A stretch of DNA of 63,860 nt from Actinomadura sp. 7K507 (GTDB lineage Bacteria > Actinomycetota > Actinomycetes > Streptosporangiales > Streptosporangiaceae): contig NZ_SMKK01000017.1 in assembly GCF_004348425.1 (NCBI RefSeq), positions 1 to 63,860 on the forward strand, given 5' to 3'. The position numbers and the translations under genes were made by a program. Below the pieces are notes generated by a model. It was not told where the DNA came from, ran no database searches, and was given only the letters and a program-made list of their open reading frames with translations. Of this stretch, positions 40,323 to 49,786 are shown in pieces. How positions within the stretch are numbered: the first letter of the stretch is position 1; every line of letters begins with the position of its first letter.

Positions 40323-41390
40323 GTGGCGGTGTTCGCTGAAGAGGTGAAACTGGCCGGATTCACCACGCTGCGGCTCGGCGGCCCCGCCCGGCGCTTCGTC
40401 GAGGCGACGACCGAGGCGGAACTGGTCACCGAGATCCGCAAGGCCGACGAGCGGGGCGAGCCCGTCCTCGTGCTCGGCGGCGGCAGCAACCTGGTCGTCT
40501 CCGACGACGGGTTCCCCGGCACGGTCGTCCACGTCGGCACCCGGGGCACCGAACGCGTCGCGTCGTCCGGCGGCACCGTCCACGTCCGGGTCCAGGCCGG
40601 CGAGGACTGGGACCCGTTCGTCGCCCGCTGCGTCGCCGAGGGCCTCGCCGGCGTCGAGTGCCTTTCGGGCATCCCCGGACGGGTCGGCGCGACGCCGATC
40701 CAGAACGTCGGCGCCTACGGCCAGGACGTCAGCGAGACGATCGTCGAGGTCCGTGCCTACGACCGGCACGCCCGCACCGTCGTCACGCTCGACCGCGACG
40801 CCTGCCGCTTCACCTACCGGCACAGCGTGTTCAAGGGCGACGACCGGTACGTCGTCCTGGACGTGACGTACGCGCTGCACGAGGCCGAGGAGTCGCAGCC
40901 GGTCGCCTACGCCGAGCTGGCGAACAAGCTCGGCGTCCACCCGGGGGACAGGGTGACGCTGAAGGAGGCGCGCGACGCCGTCCTCGAACTGAGGCGCGGC
41001 AAGGGCATGGTCCTGGACGCCGCCGACCCCGACACCCGCAGCGCCGGATCCTTCTTCACCAACCCGGTCCTGGAGCCCGGCCAGCTCACCGAGCTGGAGC
41101 GCCGCGTCGCCGACCGGCTCGGCCCGGACGCGGCCTTCCCGCGCTACCCGGAGATCGGCGACCGGGTGAAGACGTCCGCCGCCTGGCTGATCGACCGTGC
41201 CGGTTTCACCAAGGGCCACACCGTCGGCCCGGTGCGCATCTCCACCAAGCACACCCTGGCGCTCACCAACCCGGGCGGCGCCAGCACCGCCGATCTGCTG
41301 GCACTGGCCCGCGAGGTCCGCGGAGGCGTCCGCGACGCGTTCGGCGTCGAGCTGGTCAACGAGCCCGTCCTGGTGGGCGTGACCCTCTGA
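40323..41390 (+). CDS. murB: UDP-N-acetylenolpyruvoylglucosamine reductase
   Basis: MurB is an FAD enzyme that uses NADPH to reduce UDP-GlcNAc-enolpyruvate to UDP-MurNAc, the second committed step of peptidoglycan synthesis. The 355-aa product starts at GTG 40323 behind GGGAGGGG. Motifs: FTTLRLGGPARRFVEATTEA and VLVLGGGSNLVVSDDGF (FAD loop), SGIPGRVGATPIQNVGAYGQ, FTYRHSVFKG, and the catalytic Ser in SAGSFFTNPV. It is complete and type I-like. Confidence 0.96.
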   Translation: MAVFAEEVKLAGFTTLRLGGPARRFVEATTEAELVTEIRKADERGEPVLVLGGGSNLVVSDDGFPGTVVHVGTRGTERVASSGGTVHVRVQAGEDWDPFVARCVAEGLAGVECLSGIPGRVGATPIQNVGAYGQDVSETIVEVRAYDRHARTVVTLDRDACRFTYRHSVFKGDDRYVVLDVTYALHEAEESQPVAYAELANKLGVHPGDRVTLKEARDAVLELRRGKGMVLDAADPDTRSAGSFFTNPVLEPGQLTELERRVADRLGPDAAFPRYPEIGDRVKTSAAWLIDRAGFTKGHTVGPVRISTKHTLALTNPGGASTADLLALAREVRGGVRDAFGVELVNEPVLVGVTL

Positions 41391-41506
41391 CTCCCCTTCC
41401 GCGACGGCGGGCGGGCTGAAACGGGCATCGAGCGGGAACCATGAAGTCAGGGCCCTCGACGACCGCGGCCCGGGGCCGCGGAAGGGCCCGGACGGGAGTA
41501 CGACAA

Positions 41507-42229
41507 GTGGCCCTACCCGCACCCGCCCCCCGGCGGACACCCGGCATGCGACTCCAGCTGAGCGACGAGGCCGCCGCCCGCATCCGCGAGCTGATCATGG
41601 ACGGGCGCGTCCGTCCCGGCGACTACCTGCGGCTCGAACGGCTGGCGATGGACTTCGGTATCAGCGTCACCCCCGTCCGGGAGGCGCTGAAATCGCTGCG
41701 CAGCGAGGGGTTCGTCGTCCTGGAGCCGAGACGCGGGTTCGTCGTCGCGCCGCTGTCGAAACGCGACGTACAGGACCTCTTCTGGGTGCAGGCGGGCATC
41801 GCCGCCGAACTGGCCACGCGGGCCACCCCGCGGATCGGCCCCGAGACCCTCCGGGCCCTGGACGCGCTCCAGCACGATTTGGAACGTGCCGATGCCGCCC
41901 GCAGGCCCGACCTGATGGAGGAGCACAACCACCACTTCCACCGGGAGATCAATCTCGCGGCCGACTCGGCGAAGCTGGCCTGGTCGCTCGGCACCGCCGC
42001 ACGGTACGTCCCGCGCGGGCTGTACGGGAGGCTCCCAGACTGGCCCCGCCTCGCCGTCCGCGATCACGAGCGCATCCTGACCGCCCTGCGCGACGGGGAC
42101 GCGCCGGCCGCGGGCGCGCAGATGCGGGACCACATCGTCCGGGCCGGTGAACTTCTGGTCGCCCATCTCGAACGCCGCGGACTGTGGACCTCTGAACATG
42201 TTGCAGGGCGAGCTCCGCTCACCGACTAA
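41507..42229 (+). CDS. GntR/FadR-family regulator (FCD domain)
   Basis: The 240-aa protein starts at GTG 41507 (GGGAG nine bases upstream). The N-terminal winged helix (ARIRELIMDGRVRPGDYLRL, LAMDFGISVTPVREALKSLR, GFVVLEPRRGFVVAPLS) is followed by an FCD effector domain with metal-site histidines (HNHHFHREINLAADS, RDHERILTAL, MRDHIVRAGELL). It senses a small acid or amino acid in related proteins; the ligand here is unknown. A TetR gene follows 11 bases later. Confidence 0.9.
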   Translation: MALPAPAPRRTPGMRLQLSDEAAARIRELIMDGRVRPGDYLRLERLAMDFGISVTPVREALKSLRSEGFVVLEPRRGFVVAPLSKRDVQDLFWVQAGIAAELATRATPRIGPETLRALDALQHDLERADAARRPDLMEEHNHHFHREINLAADSAKLAWSLGTAARYVPRGLYGRLPDWPRLAVRDHERILTALRDGDAPAAGAQMRDHIVRAGELLVAHLERRGLWTSEHVAGRAPLTD

Positions 42230-42240
42230 CTTGGGGTCGC

Positions 42241-42828
42241 ATGAGCCCGAGGATGAGTGCCGGGGCGCGCCGCGAGCTGGCGGTCGAGGCCGCGATGGCC
42301 GAGTTCGCCCACGGCGGCTACGACGGCACGTCCACGTGGACCATCGCGCGGCGCGTCGGCGTCTCCCAGCCCTACATGTTCCGGCTCTTCCCGACCAAGC
42401 ACGCCCTGTTCCTCGCCGCCGCCGAACGCTGCTTCGACGGCATCGAGGACGTCCTGCGCGCCGCCGCCGCCGGCCTGCACGGCGAGGACGCGATGGCCGC
42501 GATGGCGGAGGCGTACGGACGGCTGCCGCTGGACGAGCCCGATCTTCTGCGGATGCAGCTCAAGGTGCACGCGATCGCCGTCCGGGACGAGGAGGTCGGC
42601 AGGCTCGGCCGTATCCGCTGGGCGCGGCTGTGGCGGGTGGTGAGCGAGCTGTCCGGCGAGGAGCCCGGCGAGATCGCCGGCTTCCTGTCGGCGGGCCTGC
42701 TGCTGAACGTCGTCACCGCGTTCGGCGTCCCCCACGCCACCGGGGACGACCTTCCCCGCTCGATCGCGGACTGGGCGGAGGGTCTCCGCGGCGTCGAAAC
42801 GCTCAGCGACCACCCCGACCCGCTGTAA
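42241..42828 (+). CDS. TetR-family regulator
   Basis: The 195-aa protein has a TetR HTH (RELAVEAAMAEFAHGGYDGT, TIARRVGVSQPYMFRLFPTK) and a helical C-terminal domain. It starts at ATG 42241, 11 bases after the GntR gene, so both are likely on one transcript. Its target is not evident, because neither flanking gene shows a matching palindrome. The stop faces the convergent adenosine deaminase-like gene. Confidence 0.88.
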   Translation: MSPRMSAGARRELAVEAAMAEFAHGGYDGTSTWTIARRVGVSQPYMFRLFPTKHALFLAAAERCFDGIEDVLRAAAAGLHGEDAMAAMAEAYGRLPLDEPDLLRMQLKVHAIAVRDEEVGRLGRIRWARLWRVVSELSGEEPGEIAGFLSAGLLLNVVTAFGVPHATGDDLPRSIADWAEGLRGVETLSDHPDPL

Positions 42829-42843
42829 GGAGAGGGGCGGGCG

Positions 42844-43977
42844 TCAGCGCGCCAGCCAGGCGTCGATCCCCGCCATCAGCCGAGCCCGCACGTCGTCCGG
42901 CGCCGCCGATGCCCGGATCGACTGCCGCGCCAGCTCGGCCAGCTCCGCGTCGGCGAAGCCGTGCTCGGTCCGGGCGAGTTCGTACTGGACGGCCAGCCGC
43001 GAACCGAACAGCAGCGGGTCGTCCGCGCCCAGCGCGATGGACGCGCCCGCCTCGTACAGGCGCCGTACGGGGACGTCCGCCGCCGTCGCCGCCACCCCGA
43101 GCCCCACGTTCGACGCCGGGCAGACCTCCAGCGTCACGCCCCGGTCGATGATCTGCGCCAGCAGCCGCGGGTCCTCCACGGCGCGCACCCCGTGCCCGAT
43201 CCGGTCGGCGTCCAGCGTCTCCAGGCACTCCCGGACGCTCGCCGGGCCGAGCAGCTCACCGCCGTGCGGGTTCGACAGCAGCCCGCCGCGCTTGGCGATC
43301 CGGAACGCCCCCTCGAAGTCGTAGGCCCGGCCTCGCCGCTCGTCGTTGGACAGCCCGAACCCGACGACGCCGTCGCCGGTGTACCGGACGGCGAGCCGCG
43401 CGAGGGTCTTGGCGTCCAGCGGGTGCCGCGTCCGGTTCGCCGCGATCACCACGCCGATGCCGATGCCGGCCGACCTCGCCGCCTCCTTCGCCGCGTCCAG
43501 GATCAGCTCGACCGTCGGGGTCAGGCCGCCGAACGTGGACGCGTACCCGCTCGGGTCGACCTGGATCTCCAGCCAGCCCGAGCCTTCCGCCGCCTCGTCC
43601 TCGGCGGTCTCGCGCAGCAGGCGGCGCAGGTCGTCCGGTGTCTGCAGCACCGAGCGGGCGATGTCGTAGAGCCGCTGGAACCGGAACCATCCCCGCTCGT
43701 CGGTCGCGTGCAGCTTGGGCGGCCAGTCCTCGACGAGGGCGTCCGGCAGGTGCACGCCGCGCTCGCCGGCGAGTTCGACGAGCGTGGAATGCCGCATCGA
43801 CCCGGTGAAGTGCAGATGCAGGTGGGCCTTGGGGAGCAGGGCCACGTCCGAGCGGGCGGGGCCGCGCGCGGGGGCGGGCCTCCGATGGTCCGGCACCGAA
43901 GGATCTTGCGTGGAACGTTCCTGGGCCGGACGAGCTGAAACGGTACGGGCCTCCATGAGCCAATGCTGCCGGATCAT
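42844..43977 (-). CDS. Adenosine deaminase family amidohydrolase
   Basis: The 377-aa protein (370 aa if the second Met at 43956 is used) belongs to the metal-dependent deaminases. Zinc ligands and catalytic residues are visible: HLHLHFTGSM (HxH), NPHGGELLGPASVRE (His and the catalytic Glu), DADRIGHGVRA (His), and IALGADDPLLFG (Asp-Asp). The usual N-terminal HLHxDGS is HLHFTGS, so substrate choice may differ from adenosine (the family includes adenine and aminofutalosine deaminases). The first 45 residues are an Arg/Pro-rich extension without counterpart, and the start is uncertain. Confidence 0.85.
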   Translation of the reverse strand: MIRQHWLMEARTVSARPAQERSTQDPSVPDHRRPAPARGPARSDVALLPKAHLHLHFTGSMRHSTLVELAGERGVHLPDALVEDWPPKLHATDERGWFRFQRLYDIARSVLQTPDDLRRLLRETAEDEAAEGSGWLEIQVDPSGYASTFGGLTPTVELILDAAKEAARSAGIGIGVVIAANRTRHPLDAKTLARLAVRYTGDGVVGFGLSNDERRGRAYDFEGAFRIAKRGGLLSNPHGGELLGPASVRECLETLDADRIGHGVRAVEDPRLLAQIIDRGVTLEVCPASNVGLGVAATAADVPVRRLYEAGASIALGADDPLLFGSRLAVQYELARTEHGFADAELAELARQSIRASAAPDDVRARLMAGIDAWLAR

Positions 43978-44177
43978 CGTCCTCGTCGTACCCCCATGCG
44001 GCCAGGATCACCACACCGGACTACCTCCTATGACACGCCACGGCCATCCCCACCCATGGGCATCCGAAAAAACTTTGGAATCGCGTGCAACCCCATCCCG
44101 CCACCGTGCGTATACGAGGGGCGCCAGAGAGAGAACAGGCACCCCCGCAGAAGGAACGACGGGCGAAGGGATACATC

Positions 44178-45122
44178 ATGATGACGCTGAAGGCCGCCGT
44201 GATCGCGGCGTCCGCCATCGGCACTGTCGCCGTGGGCGGCGGAGCGACGTGGGCGATGACCGGCACCCATCAGGAGGCGGGCCTCCAGTCCCACGGAGCC
44301 AAGGCCCCCGCGGCGGAGCGCAAGGTCCAGGACGCCGTGCCCAAGGCCGACCCGACCTGCCTTCCGGCCAGGCCCGACCTGCCGAAGGCCAAGGTCCCGG
44401 AGACCGGCGCGAAGAAGCAGCTCGAGAAGCAGAAGCAGCAGGTCGAGAAGCAGCTGGAGCAGAACAGGGCCACGAGGGACCTGCCCGGCGCCGACGTCCC
44501 GCCCAAGGACCTGCCCAAGCCCGGCCTGCCCGGGACGGGCCTGCCGGACACGGGCCTGCCCGACACCGGCCTGCCCGACACCGGGGTCCCCGGCGTGAAG
44601 GCGCCGGACGCCAGGTCGAAGCTCCCGGCCGACCTGCCGACCTGCGCGCCCTCCACCGAGGACCTGCCGAAGGGCCGCCCGGTGGACAGGCCGGACGCCC
44701 GCGTCCCCGCCAAGCCCGGCCTGCCCGCCGTCCCCAAGCTCGACTGCAGCAAGCTGGCACCCGCGGTGAAGGTCGGCGGCCCGGTCGAGAAGACCGTCAT
44801 GCTGGCCAAGGGCCTGCGCCACGTCTCGACCGTCCCCGGCTCCGCCGACCTGCGCAAGAAGAACATCTGCGCCGTCACGCAGAAGTGGGTCGCCAAGGCC
44901 GGGACGGTCGGCGGCAACGCCCGGTGGATCACCGTCGAAACGCTGAAGACGCCCGCAGGCATGACGCAGAATCAGCTCCGGCAGGCGATGAGGCTCCCCG
45001 AAGGCGGCAACGGCGTCCTGCTGTTCGACCCGAACGGCACCTCGATGCTCGTCAACGGCAGCCCCGCCCTGACCGGCGGTGCCCTGAAGGACGTCGCGAC
45101 CGCCCTGCGCCAGGGCCGGTAG
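44178..45122 (+). CDS. Secreted protein with Leu-Pro-Asp-Thr-Gly repeats
   Basis: The 314-aa product starts at ATG 44178 with GAAGGG upstream. The N-terminal signal-like helix is LKAAVIAASAIGTVAVGGGA. A Lys/Gln coiled segment (KKQLEKQKQQVEKQLEQN) follows. Then come pentapeptide repeats GLPGTGLPDTGLPDTGLPDT. These look like sortase LPxTG motifs but are internal and have no following membrane helix. The C-terminal domain (about 190-314) has two Cys and ends LKDVATALRQGR. Function is unknown. A hairpin follows the stop. Confidence 0.78.
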   Translation: MMTLKAAVIAASAIGTVAVGGGATWAMTGTHQEAGLQSHGAKAPAAERKVQDAVPKADPTCLPARPDLPKAKVPETGAKKQLEKQKQQVEKQLEQNRATRDLPGADVPPKDLPKPGLPGTGLPDTGLPDTGLPDTGVPGVKAPDARSKLPADLPTCAPSTEDLPKGRPVDRPDARVPAKPGLPAVPKLDCSKLAPAVKVGGPVEKTVMLAKGLRHVSTVPGSADLRKKNICAVTQKWVAKAGTVGGNARWITVETLKTPAGMTQNQLRQAMRLPEGGNGVLLFDPNGTSMLVNGSPALTGGALKDVATALRQGR

Positions 45123-45156
45123 GGGCGGGGCCCGGCAAGCGGGCCCGACAAGAGAC

Positions 45157-45188
45157 GGGTGGGCGGCTCGGCGCGGAGCCGCCCACCC
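45157..45188 (+). terminator. Hairpin after the secreted repeat protein
   Basis: Perfect 13-bp arms GGGTGGGCGGCTC (45157-45169) / GAGCCGCCCACCC (45176-45188) with a 6-base loop, 35 bases after the stop. Confidence 0.75.
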
Positions 45189-45236
45189 TCCCCGACAAAG
45201 ACGAGCCGGATTTGCTCTAGCCCGGGATGGAGCACA

Positions 45237-45746
45237 GTGGGGCGTCGAGACGACGAGTCGTTCGTGGAGTTCGTGGCGGCACGCGGCGATGCCCTGCTGC
45301 GCACCGCGGCGCTGATGTGCGGGGCCCGGCAGGACGCCGAGGACATCCTGCAGACCGCACTGGAGAAGGCCTACCGGCACTGGGGACGGCTGGAGGCCGG
45401 AAGCGACCCGGAGCCCTACGTCCGCCGGATCCTGGTCAACCTCGTGATCAGCCGGTCCCGGCGATGGAAGGTGCTGCGGGAGATCCAGATGGCGCGGCTC
45501 CCAGAGACACCCGCGGTCTCTTCGGACAACGCCGTCGAGCTGAGGGGGACGCTCATGGACGAACTGCGCAAGCTCGGCCCGCGGCAGCGGGCGGTACTGG
45601 TCCTGCGCTTCTGGGAGGACCTTTCGGAGGCGGAGACGGCGCAGGCGCTCGGCTGTTCGGTCGGAACGGTCAAGAGCCAGGCGTCCCGGGGGCTCGCCAG
45701 GCTCCGGGAGCGCCTCGACAAGAACCTGGCGCCACTGGGGAGATGA
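45237..45746 (+). CDS. SigE-family ECF RNA polymerase sigma factor
   Basis: The 169-aa protein starts at GTG 45237 (GGAG four bases upstream). Sigma region 2 is at about 12-75 (RGDALLRTAALMCGARQDAE, DILQTALEKAYRHWGRLEAG) and region 4 at about 110-165 (LRKLGPRQRAVLVLRFWEDL, SEAETAQALGCSVGTVKSQA). This is the actinobacterial SigE/SigE-like ECF group. It is followed three bases later by a membrane protein that is its probable partner. No promoter motif recognised. Confidence 0.92.
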   Translation: MGRRDDESFVEFVAARGDALLRTAALMCGARQDAEDILQTALEKAYRHWGRLEAGSDPEPYVRRILVNLVISRSRRWKVLREIQMARLPETPAVSSDNAVELRGTLMDELRKLGPRQRAVLVLRFWEDLSEAETAQALGCSVGTVKSQASRGLARLRERLDKNLAPLGR

Positions 45747-45749
45747 GCG

Positions 45750-46505
45750 ATGGATCTGGAGAGTGAACTGCGCAGGGCGATGGCCGAGCGGGCGGCCGAG
45801 GCGACCGCGTCGCCGTCGCTGGCCGCGGACGTCAAACGCCGCCACCGGCGCAGGAAGGCCCGGATCCACGCCGCCGCCGGAGTCGCCGCGGCCGCGGTCG
45901 CCGCGCTCGCCCTCGTGCCCACCTATCAGTCGTTCCGGGCCACACCTGCCGGAAACCCCGAGACCGCCGGCCCCGCGGACGGCGGCTCGACGCTCCGGAA
46001 GCCGGAACGGCCTCCCGCCCCGGGCGCCTCCGCGTCCCCGTCAGCCAAGGAGGAGCCCGGGGCGGGAACCTCACGGAAGCCGGAGACCCACCCGTCGCCG
46101 GGAGGGTCCGGGGGCGAGCCGCGCAAGCCCGGCACGGGCGGGGCCCTGGACGGCCTGCCGCGCTGGATCGCCTACGTCCCGGACGGTCTCACCGCCACCG
46201 GGCCGTGCACCGTGAAGGGCGACGCGAAGCGCAGGACGACGACGTGCAAGTGGCGCGGCGGCACCGGGTGGCTTGAGATCGGCATGGTGAAGGGGAGCGG
46301 GCTCACCGGCCCGCAGGACCTGATGAAGACACCCGGACTCCCCGGCCGCACGTCCGTGCGGGGGATGCCGGCGCTCATCGGCGACCGTCCCGGCTCGGGA
46401 CGCCAGATCTCCTGGCTGGCCAGGCCCGGCGTCGGGGTGACCGTGTCGGGCGGCGGCTCGGTCAAGGGGCGCCTCATGCGCATAGCCGAGGGCGTCCGCC
46501 CATGA
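45750..46505 (+). CDS. Single-helix membrane protein, putative partner of the sigma factor
   Basis: The 251-aa product has a helical cytoplasmic start (MDLESELRRAMAERAAEATA), a basic stretch (DVKRRHRRRKARIH), one membrane helix (AAAGVAAAAVAALALVP), a Pro/Ser/Gly linker and an external domain (about 135-251: WIAYVPDGLTATGPCTVKGD) with two Cys. The topology and the three-base spacing to the sigma gene fit an anti-sigma factor, but no ZAS/HxxxCxxC motif is present, so this is inference. It ends at a double hairpin region. Confidence 0.7.
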   Translation: MDLESELRRAMAERAAEATASPSLAADVKRRHRRRKARIHAAAGVAAAAVAALALVPTYQSFRATPAGNPETAGPADGGSTLRKPERPPAPGASASPSAKEEPGAGTSRKPETHPSPGGSGGEPRKPGTGGALDGLPRWIAYVPDGLTATGPCTVKGDAKRRTTTCKWRGGTGWLEIGMVKGSGLTGPQDLMKTPGLPGRTSVRGMPALIGDRPGSGRQISWLARPGVGVTVSGGGSVKGRLMRIAEGVRP

Positions 46506-46593
46506 TCCCCGCGCCGGCCGGACGATGACCCGTTCCGGTCGGGTGTCCTGCGGCGGAGAGGGGCCGCGGCGGGACACCCGGCCGGGACCTCCT

Positions 46594-46625
46594 GGGAACG
46601 GGGGCGGAGGCGGCCGCCCGTTCCG
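46594..46625. terminator. First hairpin between convergent genes
   Basis: GGAACGGG near 46595-46602 pairs with CCCGTTCC near 46617-46624, with a GC-rich loop. It lies just before, and shares a base or two with, the large palindrome. Confidence 0.55.
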
Positions 46626-46672
46626 CGAAAGGACCGGCCCCGGGCACGTGCCCGGGGCCGGTCCTTTCGCGG
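46623..46672. terminator. Perfect 50-bp palindrome, bidirectional terminator
   Basis: Arms of 25 bases (46623-46647 and 46648-46672) are exact complements with no loop, centred on CACGTG. It separates the convergent sigma-partner and aspartate aminotransferase genes, so it can end transcription from both sides. Confidence 0.85.
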
Positions 46673-46682
46673 CAGGGGAGTG

Positions 46683-47894
46683 TCAGCTCGCCTCGGCGAG
46701 CAGCTTCGCCACGCGCGAGACGCCCTCGACGAGGTCGTCGTCGCCCAGCGCGTACGAGAGCCGGAAGTAGCCCGGTGTGCCGAACGCCTCGCCCGGCACG
46801 AGCGCGACCTCCGCCTCCTCCAGGATCAGCGACGCCAGCTCCACCGACGTCTCCGGGCGCTTGCCGCGGATCTCCTTGCCCAGCAGCGCCTTCACCGACG
46901 GGTAGGCGTAGAACGCGCCCTCCGGCTCGGGGCAGACCACGCCCTGGATCTCGTTCAGCATCCGCACGATCGTCTTGCGGCGCCGGTCGAACGACGCGCG
47001 CATCTCCGCCACCGCCGACAGGTCGCCGGTCACCGCCGCGAGCGCCGCCGCCTGCGACACGTTCGCCACGTTGGACGTCGCGTGCGACTGCAGGTTGGCC
47101 GCGGCCTTCACCACGTCCGCCGGGCCGACCATCCAGCCCACCCGCCAGCCCGTCATGGCGTACGTCTTGGCGACGCCGTTCAGGACGAGCGTCCGGTCGG
47201 CGAGCTCCGGGACGACGACCGGCATCGAGTGGAACTCGGCGTCGCCGTACACGAGGTGCTCGTAGATCTCGTCCGTGACGACCCACAGCCCGTGCCCGTC
47301 GGCCCAGCGCCCGATCGCCTCGATCTCGGCGCGGGAGTACACGGCGCCGGTCGGGTTGGACGGCGACACGAACAGCAGCACCTTCGTCCGGTCCGTGCGG
47401 GCCGCCTCGAGCTGCTCGACGCTCACCTTGTAGCCGGTGGTCTCGTCGGCGACCACGTCCACGGGCACCCCGCCCGCCAGCTTGATCGACTCGGGGTAGG
47501 TCGTCCAGTACGGCGTCGGCACGAGCACCTCGTCGCCCGGGTCGAGCAGCGCGGCGAACGCCTCGTACACCGCCTGCTTGCCGCCGTTGGTCACCAGGAC
47601 CTGGGACGCCTCGACCTTGTGGCCGGAGTCGCGCTCGGTCTTCTCGGCGATGGCGGTGCGCAGCTCGGGCAGCCCGCCCGCCGGCGTGTACTTGTGGAAC
47701 CGCGGAACCCTGCACGCGGTCACCGCCGCCTCGACGATGTAGTCGGGCGTGGGGAAGTCGGGCTCGCCCGCGCCGAACCCGATGACCGGGCGGCCCGCCG
47801 CCTTCAGCGCCTTGGCCTTGGCGTCGACGGCCAGCGTGGCGGATTCGGATATCGCGGCGATGCGCTTGGAGATGCGAGGACGGTCAATGCTCAT
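46683..47894 (-). CDS. aspC: Pyridoxal-phosphate aspartate aminotransferase (class I)
   Basis: The 403-aa enzyme starts at ATG 47894. Motifs: [73 protein letters not shown], and the PLP lysine in [17 protein letters not shown]. The C-terminal Arg in [14 protein letters not shown] binds the substrate carboxylate. It is of the Igamma/AspC type common in actinomycetes, transferring amino groups between aspartate and 2-oxoglutarate. It sits opposite the tRNA-Trp/secE genes. Confidence 0.95.
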   Translation of the reverse strand: MSIDRPRISKRIAAISESATLAVDAKAKALKAAGRPVIGFGAGEPDFPTPDYIVEAAVTACRVPRFHKYTPAGGLPELRTAIAEKTERDSGHKVEASQVLVTNGGKQAVYEAFAALLDPGDEVLVPTPYWTTYPESIKLAGGVPVDVVADETTGYKVSVEQLEAARTDRTKVLLFVSPSNPTGAVYSRAEIEAIGRWADGHGLWVVTDEIYEHLVYGDAEFHSMPVVVPELADRTLVLNGVAKTYAMTGWRVGWMVGPADVVKAAANLQSHATSNVANVSQAAALAAVTGDLSAVAEMRASFDRRRKTIVRMLNEIQGVVCPEPEGAFYAYPSVKALLGKEIRGKRPETSVELASLILEEAEVALVPGEAFGTPGYFRLSYALGDDDLVEGVSRVAKLLAEAS

Positions 47895-48143
47895 GTCCCC
47901 ATCGTTACAGATGGCCTCCCACCACCCGAGCCATATATCCAGGCCTCGGCGGAGCTCGTCGGTTGGATGGCGCTGCGGCCATCCGGTTCGACGCGGGGGG
48001 CTCCGAGACGTAGACTCCACTTCCTAGTGGCGTGTCACCGGTATACGAGCCTGTCCGCACGCGGACGTCACCAGAGGCCGTAAGCTGGGGTCCGGCACCA
48101 TCCCGGTCCCATGGCCGGGGGTTCTCCGTGACCCGGAGAATGA

Positions 48144-48216
48144 AGGGCAGTGGCTCAATTGGCAGAGCACCGGTCTCCAAAACCGGCGGTTGGGGGTTCG
48201 AGTCCCTCCTGCCCTG
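48144..48216 (+). tRNA. tRNA-Trp (CCA)
   Basis: The acceptor is AGGGCAG / CTGCCCT, discriminator G. The anticodon arm is CCGGT-CTCCAAA-ACCGG and the T arm GGGGG-TTCGAGT-CCCTC. 73 bases. It precedes secE-nusG, a common bacterial arrangement. Confidence 0.97.
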
Positions 48217-48327
48217 CGAGGTGCGGTGCGCGCACCCGTCACGGCGGTGCGGCCGCACCCCGCGGCACGGGACCGTGCGGCAACCACATGGTGGTTGGAT
48301 CACGACCTATGAGGTGAACGGCGGCAA

Positions 48328-48588
48328 ATGGCGACTGAGACCGACGAGCGCGACGAGCCTGAGGCCAAGGGCGAAGGCAAGCGCAAGAAGGAGAAGTCCC
48401 CGAAGCGGACGACTCCGCCACTCTTCGTGCGCCAGATCATCGCTGAGCTGCGCAAGGTCATCTGGCCCACGCGGCGGGAGCTCATCACCTACACCGTCGC
48501 CGCTCTCATCTTCGTGCTGATCATGGTCGGGATCGTGTCCGGCGTCGACTACGGGCTGCAGCAGGGCGTCTACGCCATCTTCGGCTGA
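48328..48588 (+). CDS. secE: Preprotein translocase subunit SecE
   Basis: The 86-aa protein of the Sec channel has a Lys/Glu-rich N-terminus, the conserved amphipathic segment FVRQIIAELRKVIWPTRREL and a single membrane helix YTVAALIFVLIMVGIVSGVD. This is the short one-helix form. nusG follows 88 bases later. Confidence 0.96.
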   Translation: MATETDERDEPEAKGEGKRKKEKSPKRTTPPLFVRQIIAELRKVIWPTRRELITYTVAALIFVLIMVGIVSGVDYGLQQGVYAIFG

Positions 48589-48658
48589 CGTCGCGGCCGC
48601 GGTATCGCGGCGCCCGGACGAGCCACCGCCGTACCATCGCAAGCTCTATCACCGCTGA

Positions 48659-49564
<906 letters not shown>

Positions 49565-49601
49565 CCGACCCACCTCGACCAGGCCGTATCCTGGACGGGT
49601 T

Positions 49602-49690
49602 GTCTCCCCGCGCACGCGGGGATGACCCCAAGATCGCTGCGTTCGTGAACGTCCAGCGTCATTGCACTCCGCGCATGCGGGGCCTGGGGT
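49602..49690 (+). CRISPR. Possible type I-E CRISPR relic (two repeats, one spacer)
   Basis: Repeat 1 (49602-49629) has TCCCCGCGCACGCGGGGAT in a frame typical of actinomycete type I-E repeats, followed by GACCCC. A degenerate second repeat begins at 49663 (CTCCGCGCATGCGGGG core) and matches repeat 1 at 15 of the first 20 positions. The repeat-to-repeat distance is 61 bases, the standard I-E period, leaving a 33-base spacer (49630-49662). No cas genes or leader are in the window. Alternatively both are nusG-rplK intergenic hairpins. Confidence 0.5.
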
Positions 49691-49786
49691 CAACAAGGGT
49701 CCCAACACGGCGGTTACGTTCCGCCCGCCGCGTTGCCCGGTATCCGGGAGTCGGGACCACAGCAAACGGAACACTGAGGGAGAGGC

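Noticed and set aside
42147..43151. 334-codon plus-strand frame across the TetR and adenosine deaminase-like genes
   Set aside because: It shadows two better genes in other frames and is Arg/Pro-rich without motifs.
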